A DNA stretch of 64,000 nucleotides from the NCBI RefSeq assembly GCF_014205275.1, contig NZ_JACHND010000001.1, positions 4,650,001 through 4,714,000 of the forward strand, in the 5' to 3' direction. The notes under the pieces are model-generated. The model was not told the DNA's origin and searched no databases. It saw only the letters and a list, made by a program, of their open reading frames with translations. The translations under genes were made by a program, and so were the position numbers. The stretch's first letter is position 1. Each line of letters opens with the position of its first letter. Below are positions 15,214-23,589 of the stretch, in pieces. This DNA is from Sphaerisporangium siamense. Lineage in GTDB: Bacteria > Actinomycetota > Actinomycetes > Streptosporangiales > Streptosporangiaceae.

Positions 15214-16896
15214 TCATTTGAGATCCGCCTCCTCGGCGCGCTGCACCCAGTCGGCGAAGGTCTCCCCGTCGTTCTTCTGGCTCTGGAAGTTCTTCAGGAC
15301 CCGCTCGATGTAGTCGGGAAGCTCGGCGGCGGTGGCCTTGAGCCCGCGGACCTTGCGGCCGAAGCCGGGGTTCACGCCGAGCGAGCCGCCGAGGTGGATC
15401 TGGAAGCCCTCGACCTGCTCGCCGGAGCCGTCGGTGACGAGCTGGCCCTTCAGCCCGATGTCGGCGGTCTGGATGCGGGCGCAGGAGTTCGGGCATCCGT
15501 TGACGTTGATGGTCAGGGGGTCGGTGAAGTCCGGCAGGCGGCGCTCCAGCTCGTCGATGAGGCCGGAGGCGAGCCCCTTGGTCTCGACGATCGCCAGCTT
15601 GCAGTACTCGATGCCCGTGCAGGCCATCGTCTGGCGGCGGAACGTGCTGGGGTTGACCTGGAGGTCGGCGGCCTCCAGGTCGGCGACCAGACCTTCGACC
15701 TTGGACTGCTCGACGTCCAGGATCACCATCTTCTGCTCGACGGTGGTGCGGACGCGGTCCGAGCCGTACCGCTCGGCCAGGTCGGCGATGAGGTGGAGCT
15801 TGTCGCCGTCCAGCCGCCCGACCCGGGGCGCGAACCCGACGTAGTAGTTGCCGTCCTTCTGCCGGTGCACGCCGACGTGGTCGCGCCGGCCGTCGCGCGG
15901 CAGCACGGGCGCCGGGCCGTCGGGGAGGGTGTACCCGAGGTACTCCTTCTCCAGGATCTCGCGGAACCGCTCGGCGCCCCAGTCGCTGACCAGGAACTTG
16001 ATGCGGGCCCTGTGCCGCAGCCTGCGGTAGCCGTAGTCGCGGAAGATGCCGGCGACCCCGGCCCACACCTCGTGGACCTGCTCGGGGCGGACGAACGCGC
16101 CGAGCCGCTTGGCCAGCATCGGGTTGGTGGACAGGCCGCCGCCCACCCAGATGTCGAAGCCCTTCTCGCCCTGCTCGTTCTCGACCCCGACGAACGCCAC
16201 GTCGTTGATCTCGTGGACCGTGCAGTGCGCGGGGCAGCCGCTCATCGCCGACTTGAACTTGCGCGGCAGGTTGGAGAACAACGGGTCGCCGATGTACCGC
16301 GCGACCGTGTCGGCGAGCGGGCCGGTGGCGTCGAGCACCTCGTCGGCGTCGATGCCGGCCAGCGGGCAGCCGATCATGACGCGCGGGGTGTCGCCGCACG
16401 CCTCGGTGGTCGAGAGCCCGACGGACTCCAGCGCCTCCCAGATGGCCGGGACCGACTCGATGTCGATCCAGTGGAGCTGGATGTTCTGCCGGTCGGTGAC
16501 GTCGGCCGTGCCCCGGGCGTAGGTGTTGGCGATGTCGGCGATCGTGCGGAGCTGCCGCAGGTCGAGCTGCCCGCCGTCGATGCGGACGCGCAGCATGAAG
16601 TAGCGGTCGTCGAGCTCCTCCGGCTCCAGGACGGCGGTCTTGCCGCCGTCGATGCCCGGCTTGCGCTGGGTGTAGAGGCCGAACCAGCGGAACCGGCCGC
16701 GAAGGTCCGCGGGGTCGATCGAGTCGAACCCCTGCTTGGAGTAGACGTCGATGATCCTCTGACGGACGTTCAGGCCGTCGTCGTTCTTCTTGTTCTCCTC
16801 GTTCTTGTTGAGCGGCTCACGGTAGCCGAGGGCCCACTGGCCTTCGCCTCGCGGGCGCTTGTGGTGGCGGTTCGCGGGCCTGGGCGGGCTGGTCAT
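15214..16896 (-). CDS. Ferredoxin-type sulfite reductase (siroheme, [4Fe-4S])
   Basis: 560 residues from the ATG at 16896. It has the duplicated ferrodoxin-like and catalytic modules of nitrite/sulfite reductases. The cofactor-binding cysteines are seen late in the protein as MACTGIEYCKLA (C-X5-C) and NGCPNSCARI (C-X3-C). Substrate-site blocks include DVTDRQNIQLHWI, GCPLAGIDADE and SGCPAHCTVHEIND. It reduces sulfite to sulfide in assimilation, with ferredoxin as donor. Nitrite reductases look alike, but the linkage to cysH and a Cys leader peptide supports sulfite. The operon order is reductase, zinc-ribbon, cysH, chelatase. Expression is probably set by the upstream leader and hairpin. Confidence 0.93.
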   Translation of the reverse strand: MTSPPRPANRHHKRPRGEGQWALGYREPLNKNEENKKNDDGLNVRQRIIDVYSKQGFDSIDPADLRGRFRWFGLYTQRKPGIDGGKTAVLEPEELDDRYFMLRVRIDGGQLDLRQLRTIADIANTYARGTADVTDRQNIQLHWIDIESVPAIWEALESVGLSTTEACGDTPRVMIGCPLAGIDADEVLDATGPLADTVARYIGDPLFSNLPRKFKSAMSGCPAHCTVHEINDVAFVGVENEQGEKGFDIWVGGGLSTNPMLAKRLGAFVRPEQVHEVWAGVAGIFRDYGYRRLRHRARIKFLVSDWGAERFREILEKEYLGYTLPDGPAPVLPRDGRRDHVGVHRQKDGNYYVGFAPRVGRLDGDKLHLIADLAERYGSDRVRTTVEQKMVILDVEQSKVEGLVADLEAADLQVNPSTFRRQTMACTGIEYCKLAIVETKGLASGLIDELERRLPDFTDPLTINVNGCPNSCARIQTADIGLKGQLVTDGSGEQVEGFQIHLGGSLGVNPGFGRKVRGLKATAAELPDYIERVLKNFQSQKNDGETFADWVQRAEEADLK

Positions 16897-16991
16897 GAGG
16901 GCGGCGTCCTTTACCGAGGATGGTCGTCGGGGCGCGTGGACGCGCGCAGGCGAGCCGGCCCGGCTCCGATGGCTAGAGGCCGGTGGGCATG

Positions 16992-17018
16992 AAAAAGACG
17001 CCTGTCACGCGCCCAGGC
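16992..17018 (-). terminator. Terminator-like hairpin between leader peptide and sulfite reductase (possible attenuator)
   Basis: On the minus strand GCCTG and CAGGC form a short stem (17018-17014 with 17004-17000) around nine bases, followed after four bases by TTTTT (16996-16992). Runs of T are rare in this genome. It lies 28 bases after the leader-peptide stop and about 95 bases before the reductase start. The stem is only five pairs, so the call is tentative. Confidence 0.4.
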
Positions 17019-17045
17019 TGGCAGAATTCGACAGCGGGGCGGCGG

Positions 17046-17129
17046 TCAACAAGCGTCGCTACAGATGGCACTGCGGACACGCAGGAAGTCGACGTGGCGT
17101 CGCACGACGAGAAGCGGGTCCGCTGGCAT
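17046..17129 (-). CDS. Cysteine-type leader peptide upstream of the sulfite-reductase operon
   Basis: 27 residues. It contains RRHVDFLRVRSAIC and ends with a second cysteine four residues later. The 'RRHVDLLRV-SAxC' core is the hallmark of short leader peptides found before sulfur-assimilation genes in many actinobacteria. Stalling of ribosomes at the terminal cysteine codons when cysteinyl-tRNA is scarce is thought to switch on the downstream genes. The ATG at 17129 has GGAGG some 14 bases upstream; an in-frame ATG 12 bases earlier is closer to it. Confidence 0.8.
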   Translation of the reverse strand: MPADPLLVVRRHVDFLRVRSAICSDAC

Positions 17130-17207
17130 GTACCAAACCATACCCTCCGCGTGTCAGATGTCCAATATCCGGTCCAGAGTCTGGACAAACGACGGCTAAA
17201 GGGGGCG

Positions 17208-17333
17208 TCAGCCCTGGCGCCGCCAGGAGAGCACCGAGTCGTCCGGAGGGCGCGGCGGGCGGTGCTGGCAGTCGCACCACGAGCCGCCCCGGCACCTGTC
17301 GTGCCTGCCCTCCTTGCACTCCGGGCATATCAC
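17208..17333 (-). CDS. Small cysteine-rich protein
   Basis: 41 residues from a GTG (an in-frame TTG at 17351 would add six). Sequence features: ICPECKEGRHDRCRGGSWCD then CQHR, a C-X2-C followed by C-X5-C-X-C, likely metal-binding. The pattern resembles short uncharacterised actinomycete proteins with 'CRG--WCDCQH'. The GGGGGA upstream is about ten bases from the GTG. It lies upstream of, and on the same strand as, the leader peptide, but a separate promoter for the latter is expected between them. Confidence 0.5.
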   Translation of the reverse strand: MICPECKEGRHDRCRGGSWCDCQHRPPRPPDDSVLSWRRQG

Positions 17334-17533
17334 GGGCCCATTGTCCCCCAAGATGTACTGCTACCGCACATCACCGCAGGTCAGGTGGGTTGTCAGGGGT
17401 GAGGGGCGGATAGTATTGGGCGTTGCGCCGACCGCGCCGGATATGGAGGCGTCTCATCGGGTAGGCGCCACGACGGAGATCGTTCACAAGGTGGTGTCGT
17501 GGTGGAAGCGCGTTGCCAATACCTTGGGGTGCC

Positions 17534-18532
17534 ATGACGTCCACGGGCGCGCCCACGAGGTCGTCCGCCTCTTCGGGGCGGGTGTCCCGGTGGCGGCTGG
17601 TCAGGGCCAAGGCCCGGCGCAACGCCGAGGCCGGCCTCTCGACCCTGCGCGGCGCCAGGGCGTGGGAGTCGCGGCTCTGGGCGCTCGTCCGCGCGACCAC
17701 CGTCGCGAACTTCAACTACCGGGTGACCGGGCTGGCGGGGGAGGCCGCCTTCTTCGCGCTGCTGTCGCTGCCGCCGTTCGTCCTCGGCCTCATCGGCCTG
17801 CTCGGCCACCTGAGCGGCGTCCTCGGCCCCGGCACCGTCGCCGACACGCGCGGCTGGGTGCTGGACCAGGCCCAGCTCCTGTTCACCGACAACACGGTCG
17901 AGCGCGTGGTGCGCCCCCTGCTCGACGACGTCCTCAGGGGCGGCCAGGTCTCGCTGATCTCGCTGGGCTTCCTGCTCAGCCTGTGGTCGGGCTCGCGGGC
18001 GCTGTTCGTCTACGTGGACCTGATCTCCATCGCCTACGGCCTCGGCGAGGCGCGCGGCATCATCCGCACCCGCATCCTGTCGTTCGGGCTCTACCTGGCC
18101 GCGCTGGTGATCGCGCTGATCGTCATCCCGGTCCTGGTCGTGGGCCCCACTCTGCTGTCGGGGGCGTTACCCGAGTACAGCGGCGTCGTGGCGGTGCTGT
18201 ACTGGCCCGTGGTGGTGATCGGCTCGGTCCTGGTGCTGACGCTGCTCTACCACGTGAGCGTGCCCGTGCGGACGCGCTGGTGGCGCGAGCTGCCCGGCGC
18301 CGTGCTCGCCCTGCTCATCTGGATCGCCTGCGCGGCCGTGCTGCGCGAGGTCCTGGCCGCGTGGTTCTCGCCCCTGTCGATCTACGGCTCGCTGGCGGCC
18401 CCCATCGCGGTGCTGCTGTGGCTGTACATCACGGCGCTGGCCGTGCTCATCGGCGCGACGCTCAACGCCGAGTTCGACCGCCTGTGGCCGGACGGCGGGG
18501 TCGGCAGAAACGGCGAGTCCGCTATCGTCTAA
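17534..18532 (+). CDS. YihY/BrkB-family inner-membrane protein
   Basis: 332 residues from the ATG at 17534. A basic N-terminus (about 50 residues) is followed by the family's opening NFNYRVTGLAGEAAFFALLS with its conserved polar residues, then six membrane helices: LPPFVLGLIGLLGHLSG, VSLISLGFLLSLWSGSRALF, ILSFGLYLAALVIALIVIPV, VVAVLYWPVVVIGSVLVLTL, LPGAVLALLIWIACAAVLRE, and IAVLLWLYITALAVLIGATL. The WSGSRA and LWLYITALAVLIGA blocks are typical of BrkB-like proteins, whose function is still unclear. The stop codon touches the start of the ZTP riboswitch, so readthrough into glyA is possible. Confidence 0.9.
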   Translation: MTSTGAPTRSSASSGRVSRWRLVRAKARRNAEAGLSTLRGARAWESRLWALVRATTVANFNYRVTGLAGEAAFFALLSLPPFVLGLIGLLGHLSGVLGPGTVADTRGWVLDQAQLLFTDNTVERVVRPLLDDVLRGGQVSLISLGFLLSLWSGSRALFVYVDLISIAYGLGEARGIIRTRILSFGLYLAALVIALIVIPVLVVGPTLLSGALPEYSGVVAVLYWPVVVIGSVLVLTLLYHVSVPVRTRWWRELPGAVLALLIWIACAAVLREVLAAWFSPLSIYGSLAAPIAVLLWLYITALAVLIGATLNAEFDRLWPDGGVGRNGESAIV

Positions 18533-18612
18533 CGCGACGTGACTGGCGCGTCTGGGTGGGCCACCACCAGGGAGCGAACAGGGCGGGGGCCGGGCGCCTG
18601 GGTCCTCGCCGG
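18533..18612 (+). promoter_or_regulatory. ZTP (pfl) riboswitch controlling glyA
   Basis: The conserved parts of the pfl motif are present in order: GTGACTGGCG (18539-18548), a GGTGGG...CCACC hairpin followed by AGGGAGCG (18555-18576), a variable G-rich linker, then GGGCGCCTGGGTC (18592-18604). The aptamer ends some 30 bases before the glyA start, leaving room for a ribosome-site switch. ZTP/ZMP signals folate shortage during purine synthesis, and glyA supplies one-carbon units, so the pairing fits known biology. Confidence 0.85.
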
Positions 18613-18637
18613 ATCCAATCCAACGAAGGGTAGGGCC

Positions 18638-19894
<1,257 letters not shown>

Positions 19895-19935
19895 GCCGCC
19901 CGCCGCGCGCCATGGCGTAAATGTGTTGCCCCGGG

Positions 19936-19967
19936 AAGCCGGGCCCGCGATACAGTGGGCCCGGCTT
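19936..19967 (+). terminator. Intrinsic-type terminator after glyA
   Basis: AAGCCGGGCCC and GGGCCCGGCTT make a perfect 11-bp stem with a 10-base loop, 42 bases after the glyA stop. No U-tract follows. Confidence 0.7.
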
Positions 19968-20013
19968 CGCCGTCTCGGAGAGAGGCGGCCACGACATCCA
20001 GGAGGTGAGGAAT

Positions 20014-20073
20014 ATGCGGGTCTTCTTCGTCATGCCCGTGTCCATTTCCTCCTGGGTGCCGTCCGCGCGCTGA
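20014..20073 (+). CDS. Possible short leader ORF upstream of rsgA
   Basis: 19 codons, MRVFFVMPVSISSWVPSAR. It is preceded by an unusually strong ribosome-binding site (AGGAGGTGAGG, eight bases before the ATG), better than most genes here. It ends 25 bases before the rsgA start region. It may be a translated leader that couples or attenuates rsgA, or a chance frame behind a good SD. Confidence 0.4.
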   Translation: MRVFFVMPVSISSWVPSAR

Positions 20074-20097
20074 AGCCGCGGCACCCGTTCCCGAAGG

Positions 20098-21207
20098 GTG
20101 CCTGAGTTGACCACTCCCGGTCACGATCTTTCTTCTCTGGGCTGGAACGAGTCCTTCGCCGCCGACCTGCCGGCCGGCGCCGTCCCCGCCCGCGTCGCCC
20201 GCGTCGATCGCGGCGCCGCCGAGGTCATCACCTCCGGCGGACATCTCCAGGCCGTCTACTCCGCGCCGCTGCGGCGCGCGGCGGCCGAGGACCCCGTGGC
20301 CCTGCCCTGCGTGGGCGACTGGGCCGCGCTCACCCTGCTCGCCGAGGGCCGCTACGAGCTGGCGTCGCTCCTGCCGAGGCGCACGGCCTTCGTCAGGGGC
20401 GGCGTGCGCCGCGACTCGCGCGGCGGGCTGTCCGGCGACTCCCAGGGCCAGGTGCTGGCCGCCAACGTCGACGTGGTGTTCGTGGCCGAGCCGTCCGTGC
20501 ACGGCGGCGACTTCGCCGACCTCGGTCGCATCGAGCGGCTGCTCGCCCTGGCCTGGGAGAGCGGCGCCCAGCCCGTCGTGGTGGTCACCAAGGCCGATCT
20601 CATCGGCGAGCACCTCGCCGACCTGCTCGCCGACGTCGCCGCGGTGGCGCCCGGGGTGCCGCTGCACGCCGTCGCCTCGCTCCTGGGCGAGGGGCTGGAG
20701 GTCGTCAGGAGCCACCTGAGCGGCTCCCGGACGGCCGTGGTGCTCGGCGCCTCGGGCGCGGGCAAGTCGACGCTGGTCAACGCGCTCGCGGGGGAGGCGG
20801 TCATGGAGACCCAGCAGGTGCGCGCCGGCGACGGCCGCGGGCGGCACACCACCGTCCACCGCGAGCTGATCCGGCTGCCGGTCGGCGGCCTGATCATCGA
20901 CACGCCCGGGATCCGCCGCGTCGGCCTGTACGACATGAGCCAGGGCGTCGACATGGTGTTCTCCGACATCGAGGAGCTCGCGGAGCAGTGCAGGTTCGAC
21001 GACTGCGCCCACGAGAGCGAGCCCGGCTGCGCCGTGCTGGCGGCGCTGGAGTCGGGGGAACTGCCGGAGCGGCGGCTGGCGAGCTGGCGCAAGCTGCAGC
21101 GCGAGGCGCAGTGGATGGCCGGCCGCGCCGACGCGCGCGTGCGCGCGGAGCAGACCCGCAAGTGGAAGGTGATCCACAAGTCCATGCGCGGCCGGTCACG
21201 GCCGTGA
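20098..21207 (+). CDS. rsgA: Ribosome small-subunit-dependent GTPase A
   Basis: 369 residues from the GTG at 20098; a TTG at 20107 has a better-placed GAAGGG (eight bases) and may be the true start. It shows the circularly permuted GTPase order: G4 TKAD first, then G1 GASGAGKSTLVNA, then G3 DTPGIRR. An OB-fold precedes the G domain and a C-terminal zinc motif follows (CRFDDCAHESEPGCAV). RsgA matures the 30S subunit late in assembly. The spacing after glyA, with a terminator between, suggests its own promoter. Confidence 0.93.
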   Translation: MPELTTPGHDLSSLGWNESFAADLPAGAVPARVARVDRGAAEVITSGGHLQAVYSAPLRRAAAEDPVALPCVGDWAALTLLAEGRYELASLLPRRTAFVRGGVRRDSRGGLSGDSQGQVLAANVDVVFVAEPSVHGGDFADLGRIERLLALAWESGAQPVVVVTKADLIGEHLADLLADVAAVAPGVPLHAVASLLGEGLEVVRSHLSGSRTAVVLGASGAGKSTLVNALAGEAVMETQQVRAGDGRGRHTTVHRELIRLPVGGLIIDTPGIRRVGLYDMSQGVDMVFSDIEELAEQCRFDDCAHESEPGCAVLAALESGELPERRLASWRKLQREAQWMAGRADARVRAEQTRKWKVIHKSMRGRSRP

Positions 21208-21259
21208 CGTGAGGGGGATGTCCCCGCTTGCCACCCAGGTCGAGGGGTACGAAAGGGGC

Positions 21260-21916
21260 ATGAGCGCTAGCCGGCGCCTGTCCCTCCCGTTCGCCGACCG
21301 GGAGCAGGCGGGGACACTGCTCGCCGAGATGCTCGCCGACGCGGGCCTGGCCGACCCGGTGATCCTCGCTCTGCCCCGCGGGGGAGTGGCGGTCGCGGTG
21401 CCGGTGGCCGAGCGGCTCGCGGCGCCGCTGGAGGTGCTGGTGACCAGGAAGATCGGCCACCCGCTGCAGCCGGAGCTCGGCCTCGGCGCGATCGCCGAGG
21501 GCGGTGAGCCGGTGTTCGACCAGGGGCTGCTGGAGCAGCTCGGCGTGGAGGAGGACGAGTTGGCGCCGATCGTGGCGCGCGAGCGCGGGGAACTGGCCCG
21601 CAGGGTCCAGGCCTACCGGGGCGACCGCCCGCTGCCCGCGCTCGCGGGACGGGACGTGGTCGTCGTCGACGACGGGCTGGCCACGGGCGGGACGGCACGC
21701 GCGGCACTGCGCGCCGTCCGGCGTTCCAAGCCCGGGAGAACGGTGCTCGCCGTGCCGGTCGGGTCGTCGAGGACGGTCACGGCGCTTCGCGACGAGGCGG
21801 ACGAGGTGGTCGTTCTCGCCACCCCGCCCGGCTTTCACGCGGTCGGTCAGTGGTATGTGCGATTCGGGCAACTGACCGACGCGGACGTCCTGCGCTTGTT
21901 GCGGCAAGGACGGTGA
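21260..21916 (+). CDS. Phosphoribosyltransferase-family protein
   Basis: 218 residues from the ATG at 21260 (GAAAGGGG upstream); an earlier start at 21209 is possible but poor. The Pribosyltran fold is recognisable: LALPRGGVAVAVPVAERL, TRKIGHPLQPELGLGAIAEG, and the PRPP loop VVVVDDGLATGGTARAAL. An SPFADREQAG opening and the GFHAVGQWY end are typical of the stand-alone 'phosphoribosyltransferase' group often linked to dienelactone-hydrolase or stress genes in actinobacteria. The nucleobase it uses, if any, is not known. Confidence 0.87.
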   Translation: MSASRRLSLPFADREQAGTLLAEMLADAGLADPVILALPRGGVAVAVPVAERLAAPLEVLVTRKIGHPLQPELGLGAIAEGGEPVFDQGLLEQLGVEEDELAPIVARERGELARRVQAYRGDRPLPALAGRDVVVVDDGLATGGTARAALRAVRRSKPGRTVLAVPVGSSRTVTALRDEADEVVVLATPPGFHAVGQWYVRFGQLTDADVLRLLRQGR

Positions 21917-21983
21917 AACGGATTTTCGCCTTCATCGGGGCCGGGGGGAATTCGGGTCCCCCGTCGCCGGGAGGAACCCGCAC

Positions 21984-22039
21984 GATCATGCGGCAATTTC
22001 GGCCCTGGAGGCGTACAGGAGCGGAAAAGCCGCATGATC
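21984..22039. terminator. Long-loop inverted repeat between convergent genes
   Basis: GATCATGCGGC (21984-21994) and GCCGCATGATC (22029-22039) are perfect 11-bp inverted repeats separated by 34 bases. The region between the convergent phosphoribosyltransferase and whiB genes otherwise shows nothing. It may act as a two-way terminator, but the loop is long. Confidence 0.35.
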
Positions 22040-22069
22040 ATCGCGTGGCGGAAAAGTGCCGGTGGAGGT

Positions 22070-22381
22070 TCAGGCAGCACTGATGCCGGCGCTTGCGGCA
22101 CGCCGCATGCGACGACGACGCTCGGACGCGCGCTCGTCCTCGTTGAGCCCGCCCCACGTGCCGTACTTCTCGGGACGTGAGAGGGCGTAGTCGAGGCACT
22201 CCGCGCGGACAGGGCACTGGGCGCAGATGGCCTTGGCCTTGCGCTCGCGGATGTCGCGCTCCGGCTGACGCTCGCCGTCAGGACCGAAGAAGAGCACAAG
22301 GTCCTCTCCCCGGCACGCGGCATCATCCTGCCAACCCCAGCTGGGGCGCGGGCGGGCGATCTGCCGACGTACCTGAGACAT
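22070..22381 (-). CDS. WhiB-family iron-sulfur transcription regulator
   Basis: 103 residues from the ATG at 22381 with AAGGTGG six bases upstream. Four cysteines in the Wbl pattern C23, C53, C56, C62 (DDAACRGED; ICAQCPVRAEC) bind a [4Fe-4S] cluster. The GTWGGLNEDER turn and a basic tail (RASERRRRMRRA) follow, as in proteins that contact sigma region 4 and DNA. Which Wbl subgroup it belongs to is not certain; the C-terminus lacks a WhiB7-type AT-hook. It has a sizeable upstream region (22382-22495) that should hold its promoter. Confidence 0.95.
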   Translation of the reverse strand: MSQVRRQIARPRPSWGWQDDAACRGEDLVLFFGPDGERQPERDIRERKAKAICAQCPVRAECLDYALSRPEKYGTWGGLNEDERASERRRRMRRAASAGISAA

Positions 22382-22495
22382 GAGAAACCACCTTAGGTGA
22401 GATGTATTCGGTGTTTGTGCCGCTTTGGACGCGTATGACGTCCCTCGTTCCAACGCCGAATAAGCCCGTGGTGTTCCCGGGCCCCTATAGGGCCC

Positions 22496-23407
22496 CTAGG
22501 TCAGCACGGGCGTGCCGCACTGGAGAGGCTCCAGCGCCGCCCGCCTGTAGGTCATGATCGTCTCGGCGCACGCCATGCCGCACGGCGCGAACACCGTGCG
22601 TTCGACCACAACCCGGAACCGGACGTCCCCATGGCGCACGATCGCCTCGGTGACGTCACCGTCCGACCTGGTGGATTCCACGGCCACTCCGCCTACCGAC
22701 AGCTCGCCCGTGTGTGCCCGGACGAAATGCTCGGCGGCCTGCGATGGCTCAGGGATGCCTGCGCGTCCCCGGAAACGATCGAGGACGACCTCGCCGCGCC
22801 GGTACGCGTTTGCCGCCGCGATCGCGGCAGCCTGAGACATGCTGCCGTAGTAAAGCCCGTGTGGCAAGCACACGAGGTTGGCGGCGTATCGATCGCCGCC
22901 GACATGAGTGGTTTCCCACACTCTTCCCGGCTGGCTCTCACCCAAAACCCGTGCCAGGGGAAGCCCGAGTCGGGCACAGCACGCATTGCGCTTGGCATGC
23001 GTGCAGACCAGGAACACCGGCTCCTTCACCAGTATGCAGGACTCAGGCACCACTCCGCGCACGAGAGATCCCAGGTCAAGATCTCGGACGTCCTCGAACC
23101 GGCCCTCTGCGGCCCACGGGACCCGGGCCGTGGTATCGGCCACCATCACGTGGCGCGGGACCGGGGTCGCGGTGCGGCGGCCCGGGCGGCGGATGAGCTG
23201 CGGGCGGACGCCGAGCTCGGTCGCGCGGCCGATCAGCGCGTGGACGTCCTCGGGCAGGTCGCAGTCGGGAAGGTGGGACGCCCAGGGGCCGGTGTGCTCG
23301 ATGAGCAGCCAGAACCGGGCGCCGACCGTCGCGCTCGCGTGCGCCGGCACGGCGCCCGAGTGGCATCCGGCCAGGTGGTCGCACCCCCGAGCCCGGTCCT
23401 CCGTCAC
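22496..23407 (-). CDS. Sucrase/ferredoxin-like family protein, iron-regulated
   Basis: 303 residues from the GTG at 23407, which has AAGGGGG four bases upstream; an earlier GTG at 23425 would abut the iron box. The N-terminus has a Cys pair (RGCDHLAGC), and the centre carries FLVCTHAKRNACCARLGLPL, matching thioredoxin-like [2Fe-2S] ferredoxin modules of the 'sucrase ferredoxin' (Suc_Fer-like) family. Further blocks are VWETTHVGGDRYAANLVCLP and HGLYYGSM. An iron box directly upstream points to de-repression under iron starvation. A reductase or siderophore-linked electron transfer role is likely but unproven. Confidence 0.85.
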   Translation of the reverse strand: MTEDRARGCDHLAGCHSGAVPAHASATVGARFWLLIEHTGPWASHLPDCDLPEDVHALIGRATELGVRPQLIRRPGRRTATPVPRHVMVADTTARVPWAAEGRFEDVRDLDLGSLVRGVVPESCILVKEPVFLVCTHAKRNACCARLGLPLARVLGESQPGRVWETTHVGGDRYAANLVCLPHGLYYGSMSQAAAIAAANAYRRGEVVLDRFRGRAGIPEPSQAAEHFVRAHTGELSVGGVAVESTRSDGDVTEAIVRHGDVRFRVVVERTVFAPCGMACAETIMTYRRAALEPLQCGTPVLT

Positions 23408-23425
23408 GCGTCCCCCTTCGAACAC

Positions 23426-23444
23426 TTAGGTAAGACTAACCTAA
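23426..23444 (-). promoter_or_regulatory. IdeR/DmdR (DtxR-family) iron box
   Basis: TTAGGTAAGACTAACCTAA matches the 19-bp iron-box consensus TTAGGTTAGGCTAACCTAA at 17 of 19 positions and is close to palindromic. It lies 19 bases upstream of the chosen start of the sucrase/ferredoxin-like gene, where a repressor would block transcription when iron is plentiful. Confidence 0.85.
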
Positions 23445-23589
23445 ACGGTCGCGACAGTAACCCGGTCCCCGGGACGTCCGTTCCGGCCTCCGCCGGCGCG
23501 GTGTGCGCTGCGGCGGAGTGTGTGAGATTAATCACGATCCGTTTTTCCGAGGTTCGCTTGCCGGGCGATCACGCGTTGGCTAGGGGCCG

